This document shows, in pieces, positions 17,533-26,082 of a stretch of DNA of 64,000 nucleotides. Position 1 is the stretch's first letter. Each line of letters starts with the position of its first letter. The DNA comes from Candidatus Latescibacterota bacterium (GTDB lineage Bacteria > JAAXHH01). A program made the position numbers and the translations under genes. The notes below the pieces were generated by a model. The model was not told where the DNA came from and searched no databases. It saw only the letters and a program-made list of their open reading frames with translations. Location: contig JAAXHH010000013.1 of assembly GCA_012270975.1 (NCBI GenBank), positions 37,240 to 101,239 of the forward strand, written 5' to 3'.

Positions 17533-18924
17533 TCAGGTTCCCGCGATCAGGGCGCCGCCCAGGTCGATGTCCTGGACCATGGTGGCGTTGAAGGCCGCCT
17601 CGACCAGCCGCTGCTTCACTTCAAGCCAGTCGGGATCGTCCCACAGGTTCTCGAATTCCCAGGGATCGTTGTCCAGGTCATACAACTCGCCCTTGCCGTG
17701 GGTGTAGTAAACCACCAGCTTGAACCGCTCGTCCCGGTACATGGTGGCGTAGCTCAGCGGTTCGGCGTGGACGGCGTCGTAATACTCGGACCGGACGAAA
17801 TCGCGGTGATGGCCAGGATCCGCTTCGCCCGTCAAAATGGGCAGCAGGCTGCGGCCCTGGAAGGCCTCCGGAGGATCCACGCCGCCCAGGTCCGGCATCG
17901 TCGCCGACATGTCGATCAACTCCACGAGCGCGTCGCTCCTGAGATCCGCCCGCATATGTCCGGGATGGGAGAAGATCAGCGGCACCCGCACGAGTCCTTC
18001 GTAGAACCGGCATCCCTTCCACAGCAGGCCGTGGTCGCCCAGGCACTCGCCGTGGTCGCTTGTGAAGATGATCACGGTGTCCTCCCGCTGGCCGGTGCGT
18101 TCGAGTTCGCGCAGGATGCGGGCAAACTGATCGTCGATCTGCCGGATCATGGCGTAGTAGAGCGCCTGCTGCTTTTTGCCGTCGAAGCTGTCGGGGTGAC
18201 GCGATTCGGACTGGAAGAACACGTCCTGGAGTTCCGCCTGCTGGGCCAGGTCGCTTTCCCGGAAATGGGGGCCGGGCATTTCGGCGGGATCGAACAGGTC
18301 CGCGTAGGTGCGGGGCGGAATCAGCGGCTCGTGGGGACTGTAGGGATTGAGCGTCAACATCCAGGGAGTGCTATCGTCCCGGGCCTGGTTGATGAACTCG
18401 AGGGCGCACTCGGTGACCCAGGTCGTCTGGTGCAGTTCCGGCGGCACCCGGTCCTCGCTGAAACGCAGGGCGTCGAGGTCGCCGCCCCGCTCGCGCACCC
18501 AGTCGCCGTAGTCGTGACCCTCCGGCCAGTCGTCCCGCGGCGCGTGGCTGAAGCGCCAGTACCGGTAGCCGTCGTCCATGCGGGGCTCCGTGCGTTGCCC
18601 CGCGCTCTGGAGGTGGAATTTGCCCGCCAGGCCGCAGTCGTATCCGCTGTCCGCCAGCAGTTTGGAAATCAGGGGAGGCGGATTCACGAACGATCCGTTG
18701 CCGTTGCGGCAGTTGTGAATCCGCCCGGGGTACATGCCGGTCATGAAGCTCGATCGGCTGGGCGTGCAAATCGGGCTTTGGCTGTAAGCCCGTGTGAAGG
18801 CGACGCCTTCCCGCACCAGTCCGTCGAGCGCCGGCGTACTCACGTGGGGATTGCCGAGCGCGCCGATGGTGTCGAATCGCTGCTGATCCGTGCAGTACCA
18901 GAGAATGTTGGGGCGCGTGGGCAT
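17533..18924 (-). CDS. Sulfatase (formylglycine-dependent)
   Basis: 463-aa type I sulfatase of the alkaline-phosphatase superfamily. The CTPSR motif (SPICTPSRSSFMTG, about residues 52-65) supplies the Cys that is converted to formylglycine; metal ligands lie in ILWYCTDQQRFDT and FTSDHGECLGDHGL. There is no signal peptide at the chosen start ATG 18924 (MPTRPNILWYCTDQQ), so the enzyme appears cytoplasmic. The track extension to 19098 (KARWAKARWAKVKAKW) is a reading of the neighbouring lipoprotein's repeat-rich 3' end and is not real. Substrate unknown; choline-sulfatase, sugar-sulfate or phosphonate-hydrolase-like activities are possible. Confidence 0.92.
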   Translation of the reverse strand: MPTRPNILWYCTDQQRFDTIGALGNPHVSTPALDGLVREGVAFTRAYSQSPICTPSRSSFMTGMYPGRIHNCRNGNGSFVNPPPLISKLLADSGYDCGLAGKFHLQSAGQRTEPRMDDGYRYWRFSHAPRDDWPEGHDYGDWVRERGGDLDALRFSEDRVPPELHQTTWVTECALEFINQARDDSTPWMLTLNPYSPHEPLIPPRTYADLFDPAEMPGPHFRESDLAQQAELQDVFFQSESRHPDSFDGKKQQALYYAMIRQIDDQFARILRELERTGQREDTVIIFTSDHGECLGDHGLLWKGCRFYEGLVRVPLIFSHPGHMRADLRSDALVELIDMSATMPDLGGVDPPEAFQGRSLLPILTGEADPGHHRDFVRSEYYDAVHAEPLSYATMYRDERFKLVVYYTHGKGELYDLDNDPWEFENLWDDPDWLEVKQRLVEAAFNATMVQDIDLGGALIAGT

Positions 18925-18952
18925 GTTGCTTATGCACCCGCCGCCTTGGATC

Positions 18953-19525
18953 TTATTGGGCAGGCTGCGTGGTGGCTTCCTCTCCGCCCATGGACTCTCC
19001 CGAGTCGCCTTCGTCCATACCCTCTTCGTCCATTTCGCCTTCACCTTCGCCCATCTCGCCTTCGCCCATCTCGCCTTCGCCCGCATCCGGGGGAGCATCG
19101 GCAGTCATAACATGCAGCATGTCTCCCACCGCGGCACCGATCTCGGTCGCGGCGTTTCCGCCGTTGAGGGCGATCTGAAGCGTGCCGGACTCCTCGTCGA
19201 TCCGTGCGAGCCAGCCACCCTCGGCCACGTCGCTGTAATCCACGACCATCGGCATGACAAGGGTGTGTTCGTTATGGGTGATCGAAATCCAGCCATCCGA
19301 GGCAAAGCCGGCTTCCATCAACTGATCGCTCGTGGTGTTCGTGTTGATGTTGGCGAATTCCTCACTGATACTGGTAATCTCGACGTTGATCATGGGAACA
19401 TCAGCGGCCATCTCTTCCATGGCCGCCTCTTCCGTGGCCGTTTCTTCGGTTTCTGCCCCGCCGCATCCGGACAGTCCGAACATCCCGACGAAACAGACCA
19501 GCAGGTATGATGTGAATCGGGTCAT
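18953..19525 (-). CDS. Lipoprotein with acidic Gly-Glu-Met repeat tail
   Basis: 190-aa predicted lipoprotein: signal sequence TRFTSYLLVCFVGMFGLSGC with lipobox LSGC, an Ala/Glu-rich linker, a globular domain of about 100 residues (VPMINVEITSISEEFANI to AAVGDMLHVMTADAP) and a low-complexity acidic tail with GEGEMGEGEMGEGEGEMDEEGMDEG. I chose ATG 19525 because AAAGGAAC precedes it; the track start at 19642 is upstream of the signal peptide. The globular domain is not one I recognise. The short repeat in the tail suggests length variation. It ends 29 nt before the sulfatase start and could be co-transcribed. Confidence 0.8.
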   Translation of the reverse strand: MTRFTSYLLVCFVGMFGLSGCGGAETEETATEEAAMEEMAADVPMINVEITSISEEFANINTNTTSDQLMEAGFASDGWISITHNEHTLVMPMVVDYSDVAEGGWLARIDEESGTLQIALNGGNAATEIGAAVGDMLHVMTADAPPDAGEGEMGEGEMGEGEGEMDEEGMDEGDSGESMGGEEATTQPAQ

Positions 19526-19703
19526 GATCTCGTTCCTTTCATGTGGATTCCCGCATCGCGGGACATGTTGGAATAAAGAATGAATAACGGATGAATTGTG
19601 AGATTTGGAGGCTGGAACAGTATGTTTAACGCAAAACTGCAATACGCCTTATACATTTATATTTCAGTCTTCACGCATTTGCAACTACAAATCGAAGGAA
19701 TCT

Positions 19704-20507
19704 TCAGACGACGCCATGTTCGGCTGTGTCGACGAGATCCGCCCACTGCCTGCGCCCCACCTCCTTGACCAGGCCGTCGTCCCACTTTTCCAGCGGACGG
19801 TAGGACGGGTGGCCGGGACGGTCCTGGCAGGGATTGTGGCGGGTGTTGTAGCAACAGATGAGGCTCCACCGCGGGTCGTCGCTCTCGTTCGGGTCCGAAC
19901 GGTGCAGTACGTTCGCGTGGAAGAACAACGCGGTGCCGGGCGACATTTCGCAGAACACGTGGTCCAGGTGTTCCAGCGCGAGCTCCACCCGCTTCGGGTC
20001 GGCCCCCACCTGCGTGCCGTACCGGCCGTGTTCGATCCTTCCCAGGCGGTGCGAACCCCGGATGACCTGCAGACATCCGTTCCCCCGGTGAGCCCGGTCC
20101 ACGGCGATGTAGCAACTGGCCATGTCGGGATACAGCGCCTGGTTGTGGTACCAGTAGCCGTAGTCCTGGTGCCACTCCCACGCGCCGCCGACACGGGGTT
20201 CCTTGACCATCATCTTGTAATGGTACAGGTAGACCTCGTCACCCATGAGCCGTTCCAGGGTATCGACCATGCGCCGGCCGTGGCAGATGGCGTTGTAGAT
20301 GTCCTCCCGGTCTGTATCCGAGGTCAGCCAGAGCTTGCTTTCGCGGCCTTCCGTGTCCTCGGCCGCCCGGACGAGGGCGGCCTTCTCCCCGTCGATGCGC
20401 CCCACGTTGAGCAGGAGTTCCATTTCCTCCTCGTCGTACAGACCTTCCACCATCAGGTAGCCGTCTTCCCGGAACCGATGTTCATGTTCTTCGGTGAGCC
20501 GGAACAT
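19704..20507 (-). CDS. Phytanoyl-CoA dioxygenase (PhyH) family oxygenase
   Basis: 267-aa Fe(II)/2-oxoglutarate-dependent oxygenase of the PhyH family. The iron-binding facial triad is visible as HQD in WEWHQDYGYWYHNQ (about residues 113-115) and the distal His in ANVLHRSDPNES; the 2-oxoglutarate Arg is likely in DDPRWSLICCYNTRHNP, similar to ectoine-hydroxylase-like members. The ATG has ACGGAGAA 6 nt upstream. Neighbours are an aminotransferase (61 nt upstream on the same strand) and a lipoprotein. Substrate unknown; PhyH proteins hydroxylate many small molecules and are greatly expanded in this kind of genome. Confidence 0.9.
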   Translation of the reverse strand: MFRLTEEHEHRFREDGYLMVEGLYDEEEMELLLNVGRIDGEKAALVRAAEDTEGRESKLWLTSDTDREDIYNAICHGRRMVDTLERLMGDEVYLYHYKMMVKEPRVGGAWEWHQDYGYWYHNQALYPDMASCYIAVDRAHRGNGCLQVIRGSHRLGRIEHGRYGTQVGADPKRVELALEHLDHVFCEMSPGTALFFHANVLHRSDPNESDDPRWSLICCYNTRHNPCQDRPGHPSYRPLEKWDDGLVKEVGRRQWADLVDTAEHGVV

Positions 20508-20567
20508 GTGATTCTCCGTGTTCTCCGCGTTCTGGACAGAAGGACCGCGTCCCCGGTGGCGCCGTGT

Positions 20568-21800
20568 CTACACTCCGATGCGGTCGCGGTGGCGCCGTTC
20601 GATGTGGTGCGAGACCGAGCGGCACACCCGGGAGATGCCTTCGCCGATGAGCGACTGGTCGAGAAAGCTGTAGCACAGGCGGAACTGGTTCGCTCCCCGA
20701 CCGTCGGTATAGAACGAAGGGCCGGCCACGTAGGCTACCTTCTCATGTTCCACGGCCCAGGCCAGCATCGCCGAAGCGTCGATCCCCTCGGGTGCGGTCA
20801 ACCACACGTAGAATCCTCCGTCCGGCCGGGTCCAGGTCATGCCGGGCGGGGAATGCTCCGACAGCGCGTCCAGCGTGACATTGCGCTTGGTCTGGTAAAG
20901 CGCCCTGGACAGTACGATCTGGGAATCCATCAGTCCCTGGCGGCCGTATTCGTAGACGATGCGCTGTCCAAGCGTGCTGGAACACTGGTCGCTGCCCAGC
21001 TTCGCCTGGCACAACTGGGCGATGACGGGCGGCGGCGCGGCGATCCATCCGAGACGGATGCCCGGTCCGAAGATCTTGGAGAAAGTGCTGACGAACAGGA
21101 CGCCGTCGGGATTGAGTGCCTTGAGCGAAGGAGGGGGCGCATGGTCGAAGTACAGTTCCGCGTAAGCGTGGTCTTCCAGGATGGGGATATTGTACCGGTC
21201 GGCGAGTTCGACCAGCCTGCGCCGCCGTTCCAGGGGCATGGTGACGCCGCCCGGATTCTGAAACGCCGGCATGGTGTAAATCAGCTTGGCGCGCTTGCCC
21301 CGGCGTTCCAGTTCCCTCAACTGTTCTTCCAGGAGATCCACGCGCATGCCGTCGTCGTCGATATCCACCGCGACGAAATCCACGTCGTAACACCGGAAGA
21401 CCGAGAACGCGGTCAGGTAGGTTGGGGCTTCCACGATGACGATATCGCCGGGGTTGAGCAGCGTCTTGGCGATGAGATCCATGGCCTCGATCCCGCCCGT
21501 GGTGACGATAATGTCGTCCATCGTGGCGGTCACGCCTTCGACGGGTCCCATGCGGTCGGCGATCCATTCCCTGAGGGCGGTGTAACCCGCCGTGGGACCG
21601 TATTGCAGCGACATGCTCCCGTGCGTTTCGAAGACCTGGACGGCGACTTCCTTCATCGCGTCCATGGGGAACGTGGCGGCATCCGGCAAACCGCCGGCAA
21701 ATGATAGGACATCCGGCCGTTCCGCCAGCTTGAGCAGCTCAATGACCGCGGTGTCGCCAATGAGTTCCATGCGATCTGCTAATACATCCCGCCAGTCCAT
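20568..21800 (-). CDS. PLP-dependent aminotransferase, class I/II
   Basis: 410-aa fold-type I aminotransferase similar to 2-aminoadipate/aromatic aminotransferases of the MocR-like group, but without the DNA-binding domain. It has SFAGGLPDAATFP and YGPTAGYTALREWIADRMG near the N terminus, and the PLP lysine in FVSTFSKIFGPGIRLGW, with the phosphate-binding Ser before it. Start is the ATG at 21800, with AGGGGG 6-7 nt upstream; the track begins at a TTG two codons earlier. It shares strand and spacing with the PhyH gene and may act in the same pathway. Amino-group donor and substrate cannot be inferred. Confidence 0.9.
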   Translation of the reverse strand: MDWRDVLADRMELIGDTAVIELLKLAERPDVLSFAGGLPDAATFPMDAMKEVAVQVFETHGSMSLQYGPTAGYTALREWIADRMGPVEGVTATMDDIIVTTGGIEAMDLIAKTLLNPGDIVIVEAPTYLTAFSVFRCYDVDFVAVDIDDDGMRVDLLEEQLRELERRGKRAKLIYTMPAFQNPGGVTMPLERRRRLVELADRYNIPILEDHAYAELYFDHAPPPSLKALNPDGVLFVSTFSKIFGPGIRLGWIAAPPPVIAQLCQAKLGSDQCSSTLGQRIVYEYGRQGLMDSQIVLSRALYQTKRNVTLDALSEHSPPGMTWTRPDGGFYVWLTAPEGIDASAMLAWAVEHEKVAYVAGPSFYTDGRGANQFRLCYSFLDQSLIGEGISRVCRSVSHHIERRHRDRIGV

Positions 21801-21982
21801 CAACAACCCCCTGCGCGTAGTGCGAATGTAAAACGAACCGAACCACAGCCGGTCTCACGACCGGTGATTCCGGACCGGTGTCTTCCGGTCCTTTAAAAAC
21901 ACCGCGAAAAACGATCCGCACGATCTCCTTCCGCGTGCATTATTGTATGATTCGGCCCGCGGGAAAACAAGGCCAAAATTCC

Positions 21983-22011
21983 TTGACATCCTCGAAGGGT
22001 CTGGGGTTATC
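21983..22011 (+). promoter_or_regulatory. Predicted promoter of the PC4-like gene
   Basis: TTGACA at 21983-21988 with a -10-like TTATCA 18 nt later (or GTTATC with 17). It lies about 57 nt before the start codon of the PC4-like gene, in an otherwise AT-richer stretch. Confidence 0.55.
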
Positions 22012-22067
22012 ATGGCGAACGAATAGTGTCCTATTCACGCCCATCCCCTGCCCTGAGAGGTTATTAC

Positions 22068-22325
22068 ATGGCCGAGGACAGCCAGGTCGTAGCAAGCTTT
22101 CAGAAGAACAGCCAGGAGGAGTTCCGTTTCACCATCACGTCGTTCCGGGGAAACGAATACGCCGACATCCGCATCTACTACGAAAACGAAGGCGATTTCC
22201 TGCCCAGCAGGAAGGGCATTACCGTCTCGCCTGATGCGTGGTCAGCGTTCAGGTCCTGCCTCGACAAACTGGAGTCGGAACTCAGGGAGCGCAATCTGCT
22301 CAAAGACGACGACGGCGAGGCCTGA
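22068..22325 (+). CDS. PC4/p15-like transcriptional coactivator family protein
   Basis: 85-aa single-domain protein of the PC4 superfamily, which binds single-stranded DNA as a dimer. The family core is clear: FQKNSQEEFRFTITSFRGNEYADIRIYYENEGDFLPSRKGITVSPDAWSAF followed by a helical tail. I use ATG 22068 (MAEDSQVV) with GAGAGG 7 nt upstream; the track start adds 14 non-family residues. Bacterial PC4-like proteins are implicated in DNA metabolism or regulation. It has its own promoter and is convergent with the phosphatase-glycosylase fusion gene. Confidence 0.88.
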   Translation: MAEDSQVVASFQKNSQEEFRFTITSFRGNEYADIRIYYENEGDFLPSRKGITVSPDAWSAFRSCLDKLESELRERNLLKDDDGEA

Positions 22326-22383
22326 TCCGTAACGCCGGCTATCGGCCTCCGGTCCCGGCCGGATTACTGCGCCCGACGCCGTA

Positions 22384-23610
22384 CTACCCGACCCGGTGCC
22401 CGTCCCGGGCGAGAAAGCACTCCGGGTCGTGGTGGATCGGGAGATATCCGGTGCTCATGAGAAACTCGCCGACGATCTCCGGGCCCATGAACCGGAAGGT
22501 CTTCCTGAACACCGCGACCCATTCGTCCAGTGACGCGCAGGGCTGGACATCCAGCCACGCCTTGAAGGATCCGTACGACCGCCTGATCTCCTGGAATACC
22601 CGCGCGTTGTGGATGGCCGCGTCGATCTTGAGCCGGTTTCGGATTATGCCAGTGTCCGCGAGCAGGCGCGCGCGGTCTTTTTCACCGTAGGCCGCGACTC
22701 GGTCCACATCGAACCCGTCGAATGCCTCCCGCAGCGCCCTTCGCTTCTTCAGGACCGTCAGCCAGCTCAGCCCCGCCTGGTTGATCTCCAGCACGAGCCG
22801 CTCGAGGAAATCGTCGTCCCTGGCCAGGGGAAAACCGTATTCGTCGTCGTGGTAAGCGGCCAGCAGCGGGTCTTTCAACGTCCAGGCGCACCGGGTCCGG
22901 TCGCCGTCCTCCTCTACGTACTCGCCGGTATGGAAGGGACGGCTGTCCGTCCCGGTGATCCACGCCTCGGGCAGGTGGCGCGTGCAGTTCATCAGCGCCA
23001 GGTGGGTGTAGGTGGGCGTGATGATGAACCGCGTCACGGACGTATTGGCGAACCAGTCGATACGGTCGTGCCCCATGCCCGGTGTGCCCAGGATCACGCC
23101 CACGAGAAACCGCATGAACGCGCCGTGACTGATCAGCACCACACGTTCGCCGGTGTCGCCGAATTCGTCGTGAATCCTGCGGGCAACCTCCTCGGCCCGT
23201 TTCTGGGCGGACTCGTAGTCCTCCCAGGGCCGGCACTTCCACCATCCCGATTCGTCGAATTCGTCACCCAGCCGGACTTCCGGGAATCCCTGCTCGATCT
23301 CCGAACGCTTCATGCCGGGCCGTCCCTCGTAGTCCGCGTTGCCGGCGCCGGCCTGGACTCCGCCCTGTTCGTGTAGGTCGATCCATGCTTCCACGGACTG
23401 CCCCGTCTCCCGGATGTACGGTGCGATGGTTTCCAGCGTGCGCAGGAAGGGGCTGACGAAGATGCGGGTCGGGCGCATGTGGCGGATGCGGTTCACGAGG
23501 TATTCCGCCTGCCGGTATCCGAGGGCGGACAGGGTGGGATCCTCGGTGCGCTCTTCCTGCGGCCGGGCGTTGTTCTCGGACTCCGCGTGACGGATTATGT
23601 AAAGTTCCAT
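22384..23610 (-). CDS. Fusion of histidine phosphatase and 3-methyladenine DNA glycosylase I (TagA)
   Basis: 408-aa single frame joining two unrelated enzymes. Residues 1-210 are a phosphoglycerate-mutase-like histidine phosphatase: IIRHAESENNARP (catalytic His8) and LISHGAFMRF (second His, residue 162). Residues 238-408 are TagA: RCAWTLKDPLLAAYHDDEYGFPLARDDDFLERLVLEINQAGLSWLTVLKKRRALREAF. The TagA zinc ligands are retained (Cys241, His254, and HDPEC near the C terminus), as are the Glu and Trp of the base pocket. I chose ATG 23610 (MELYIIRHAES); a GGAGAAAG lies about 12 nt upstream. Both catalytic centres look intact, so this is not a decayed fusion. TagA excises 3-methyladenine; the phosphatase substrate is unknown. 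Confidence 0.9.
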   Translation of the reverse strand: MELYIIRHAESENNARPQEERTEDPTLSALGYRQAEYLVNRIRHMRPTRIFVSPFLRTLETIAPYIRETGQSVEAWIDLHEQGGVQAGAGNADYEGRPGMKRSEIEQGFPEVRLGDEFDESGWWKCRPWEDYESAQKRAEEVARRIHDEFGDTGERVVLISHGAFMRFLVGVILGTPGMGHDRIDWFANTSVTRFIITPTYTHLALMNCTRHLPEAWITGTDSRPFHTGEYVEEDGDRTRCAWTLKDPLLAAYHDDEYGFPLARDDDFLERLVLEINQAGLSWLTVLKKRRALREAFDGFDVDRVAAYGEKDRARLLADTGIIRNRLKIDAAIHNARVFQEIRRSYGSFKAWLDVQPCASLDEWVAVFRKTFRFMGPEIVGEFLMSTGYLPIHHDPECFLARDGHRVG

Positions 23611-23781
23611 TGGGTTGCCGGTCTTTCTCCTGGCGGTCTGCCGGTTCAGGGTGAATGGTTCCGGATGGCTCCAGCGCCCGGGTTCAACGTGACGTTTTGC
23701 AGCGCGGATCACGGTTTCGCTTACTTCCGGGCACGACTTCCGTAAGGTATATTCCCGGTCTTTCCGTAAAAAGGAAAACGA

Positions 23782-23810
23782 TTGACAGGCATGGCGGCGA
23801 AGGTTAAGGT
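23782..23810 (+). promoter_or_regulatory. Predicted promoter of the polyamine-type ABC operon
   Basis: TTGACA (23782-23787), 17-nt spacer, TAAGGT (23805-23810), about 48 nt before the ATPase start. The TTG inside the -35 box is also the false start of the 762-aa track ORF. Confidence 0.6.
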
Positions 23811-23857
23811 TTCCCTCTCGTGCCGGAACGGATTTCCCACGACAGGAGCGTGCTCAG

Positions 23858-24967
23858 ATGGACGGGTCAGGCCAGCCCTACGTCGAATACCGAAAGGTCA
23901 GCAAAAGCTACGACGGGAAGTCCACGGTGGTCAACGACGTGGACCTGGAAATCCGCAAGGGAGAGTTCCTGACCCTCCTGGGGCCCTCCGGTTCGGGAAA
24001 AACTACCTGCCTGATGATGCTGGCCGGTTTCGAGTCGATCACGTCGGGCGAGATACGTGTAAACGGCCGGTCCATCCACACCCTGCCGCCCCGCAGTCGC
24101 GGCATCGGCATGGTCTTCCAGAACTACGCCCTCTTCCCTCATATGACCGTAGGGGCCAACCTGGCGTTCCCCCTCGAGGCCCGGGGCATGGACCGCGACA
24201 CGTGCCGGGAACGGGTGGAACGGGCTCTGCGACTGGTACGACTCGAAGGGTACGAGAACAGGCGTCCCGGCCAGCTCTCCGGGGGACAGCAGCAGCGCGT
24301 GGCCATCGCCCGGGCGCTGGTCTTCGATCCGGAACTGGTGCTCATGGACGAACCGCTCGGCGCGCTCGACCGCAGGCTTCGAGAGGAGATGCAGTACGAG
24401 ATCCGCCGCATCCACAAGACCCTGGGCGTCACCGTCGTATACGTCACCCACGACCAGCAGGAGGCCATGGTCATGTCGGACCGTATCGCCGTGCTCCGAG
24501 GCGGCATGATCGAGCAGGTCGCCGATCCCGAGACGCTCTACGAGGAACCTCAGAGCTCCTTCGTGGCCAGATTCATCGGAGAGAACAACCGCCTGCACGG
24601 CAGGGTGGCCGGCATGGACGGGGATATCTGCGAAGTGGAGACGGGCGGCGAGACCATACGGGCGATCCGAATCGCTCCCTGCCAGGCCGGCGACGAAACC
24701 ACCCTGTCCATACGGCCCGAGCGCGTGGCCATCACGCCGGAGCCCGGCCTCTATACCAACGAACTGGAGGCCCTGATCGAGGACATCACCTTCCTGGGCG
24801 ACTACCTGCGCCTTCGCGTTTCGGTGTGCGGAACATCGGATTTCGTCATCAAGATACCAAACGTCGTCGGCCACGGCGCGCTGCTGACAGGCGACCGGAT
24901 CCGTATCGGGTGGACGCCCACCGACTGCCGGGTGCTCGATCCGGACCACGAAGGAGAAGTTTCATGA
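23858..24967 (+). CDS. potA: Spermidine/putrescine-type ABC transporter ATP-binding protein
   Basis: 369-aa ATPase of the PotA/FbpC group that powers import through the two permeases downstream. It shows Walker A GPSGSGKTTC, signature LSGGQQQRVAIARAL, Walker B LVLMDEPLGALD and the switch His in YVTHDQQEAM; the C-terminal TOBE domain (about residues 280-360) is present. AGGAGC precedes ATG. Its last codon overlaps the start of the binding protein (ATGA), so the operon is translationally coupled: ATPase, binding protein, permease B, permease C. The gene symbol reflects family resemblance only; the cargo may be a polyamine, betaine-like compound or another cation. Confidence 0.92.
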   Translation: MDGSGQPYVEYRKVSKSYDGKSTVVNDVDLEIRKGEFLTLLGPSGSGKTTCLMMLAGFESITSGEIRVNGRSIHTLPPRSRGIGMVFQNYALFPHMTVGANLAFPLEARGMDRDTCRERVERALRLVRLEGYENRRPGQLSGGQQQRVAIARALVFDPELVLMDEPLGALDRRLREEMQYEIRRIHKTLGVTVVYVTHDQQEAMVMSDRIAVLRGGMIEQVADPETLYEEPQSSFVARFIGENNRLHGRVAGMDGDICEVETGGETIRAIRIAPCQAGDETTLSIRPERVAITPEPGLYTNELEALIEDITFLGDYLRLRVSVCGTSDFVIKIPNVVGHGALLTGDRIRIGWTPTDCRVLDPDHEGEVS

Positions 24968-26070
24968 CTCGTGCGTTTCTCGTAAAATGCTTACCGGTTC
25001 TGGCCACGGCCGCGCTGGTCTCCCTGCCCTGCGGAAGTACAGCCGCACAGGAACAGTCGCTTACGCTCGTCAGCTGGGGCGGTTCTTACGCCCGGGCCTG
25101 TGTGAAGGGTTTTATCGAGCGGTTCGAAGCAGAAACAGGCATAGACGTAATCATTGAGGACTACAATGGGGGACTGGCGCAGATCCGCGCCCAGGTGGAC
25201 GTCGGCAACGTGTACTGGGACGTCGTCGACATGGAGCTTGCCGACCTCGCCCGGGGCTGCGACGAAGGGCTGCTCGTCCCGATCGATATTGACGAGGATG
25301 TGGCTCCGGGACCCGGCGGTGTATCCGCGGAAGAGGATTTCGTCGACGGCAGTATCTCCGAATGCGGCGCGAACTACCTCTTCTACTCGACGGTGTTCGC
25401 GTATAACGACGAACGCATCGGGAGCAGGAAGCCAGCCGTGATCGCCGATTTCTTCGACCTGGCGAAGTTCCCGGGACGCCGGGGCATGCGGCGCTCGCCC
25501 CAGGCCAACCTGGAATTCGCGCTCATGGCCGACGGCGTACCGCTGGACGAGGTCTATGCCATGCTGGATACAGAGGAAGGCGTTGCCCGTGCCTTCCGGA
25601 AGCTGGATACGATCAAGGACCACGTCGTGTGGTGGGAGGCCGGCGCCCAGCCGCCCCAGATGCTGGCCGACGGCGAGGTGGTGATGACCACGGCCTACAA
25701 CGGCCGCGTCTTCAACGCGCAGGTCCTGGAGGGCCAGCCCTTCGTAATCGTCTGGGACGGCCAGGTCCTGGATACGGGCGGTTTCGGCATCGTCGAGGGC
25801 ACGGGCAATCTCGAAGCCGCGAAGAAGTTCGTCCGGTTCGCCACTTCGACGCAGTCCATGGTCGGCGTCACCCGTTACATCGCCTACAGTCCGACGCGCC
25901 GCTCGGCGGCATCGTTGATCACGACCCATGCCGAGACCGGGGTGGACATGAATCCCCATATGCCCACGAGTCCGGAAAACGTGGGCGGGGCCCTGAACAA
26001 CGACTGGGAATGGTGGACCGACAACGGGGAAGAGATGAACGAGCGCTTCAGTACCTGGCTGGCGAGGTGA
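24964..26070 (+). CDS. potD: Spermidine/putrescine-type ABC transporter substrate-binding protein
   Basis: 368-aa periplasmic binding protein with a signal peptide (FLVKCLPVLATAALVSLPCGSTAAQ) and the PotD/type II SBP fold: LTLVSWGGSYARACVKGF, IIEDYNGGLAQIRAQVDVGNVYWDVVDME. I set the start at ATG 24964 inside the ATGA overlap with the ATPase; the 762-aa track ORF from 23782 reads the ATPase gene out of frame. It is strikingly similar to the orphan binding protein at 61651-62763, sharing long blocks such as WDGQVLDTGGFGIVEGT and DNGEEMNERFSTWLAR. Cargo unknown. Confidence 0.92.
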   Translation: MTRAFLVKCLPVLATAALVSLPCGSTAAQEQSLTLVSWGGSYARACVKGFIERFEAETGIDVIIEDYNGGLAQIRAQVDVGNVYWDVVDMELADLARGCDEGLLVPIDIDEDVAPGPGGVSAEEDFVDGSISECGANYLFYSTVFAYNDERIGSRKPAVIADFFDLAKFPGRRGMRRSPQANLEFALMADGVPLDEVYAMLDTEEGVARAFRKLDTIKDHVVWWEAGAQPPQMLADGEVVMTTAYNGRVFNAQVLEGQPFVIVWDGQVLDTGGFGIVEGTGNLEAAKKFVRFATSTQSMVGVTRYIAYSPTRRSAASLITTHAETGVDMNPHMPTSPENVGGALNNDWEWWTDNGEEMNERFSTWLAR

Positions 26071-26082
26071 GGACAGACGGAC

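Noticed and set aside
18925-19098. Lys/Ala/Trp-rich N-terminal extension of the sulfatase
   Set aside because: It is the antisense-frame reading of the repeat-rich end of the lipoprotein gene; the sulfatase homology begins at MPTRPNILW.
23782-24963. N-terminal extension of the SBP frame (762-aa ORF)
   Set aside because: It reads the ATPase gene in another frame; the true SBP begins at ATG 24964 with a signal peptide, and the upstream TTG is part of a promoter.
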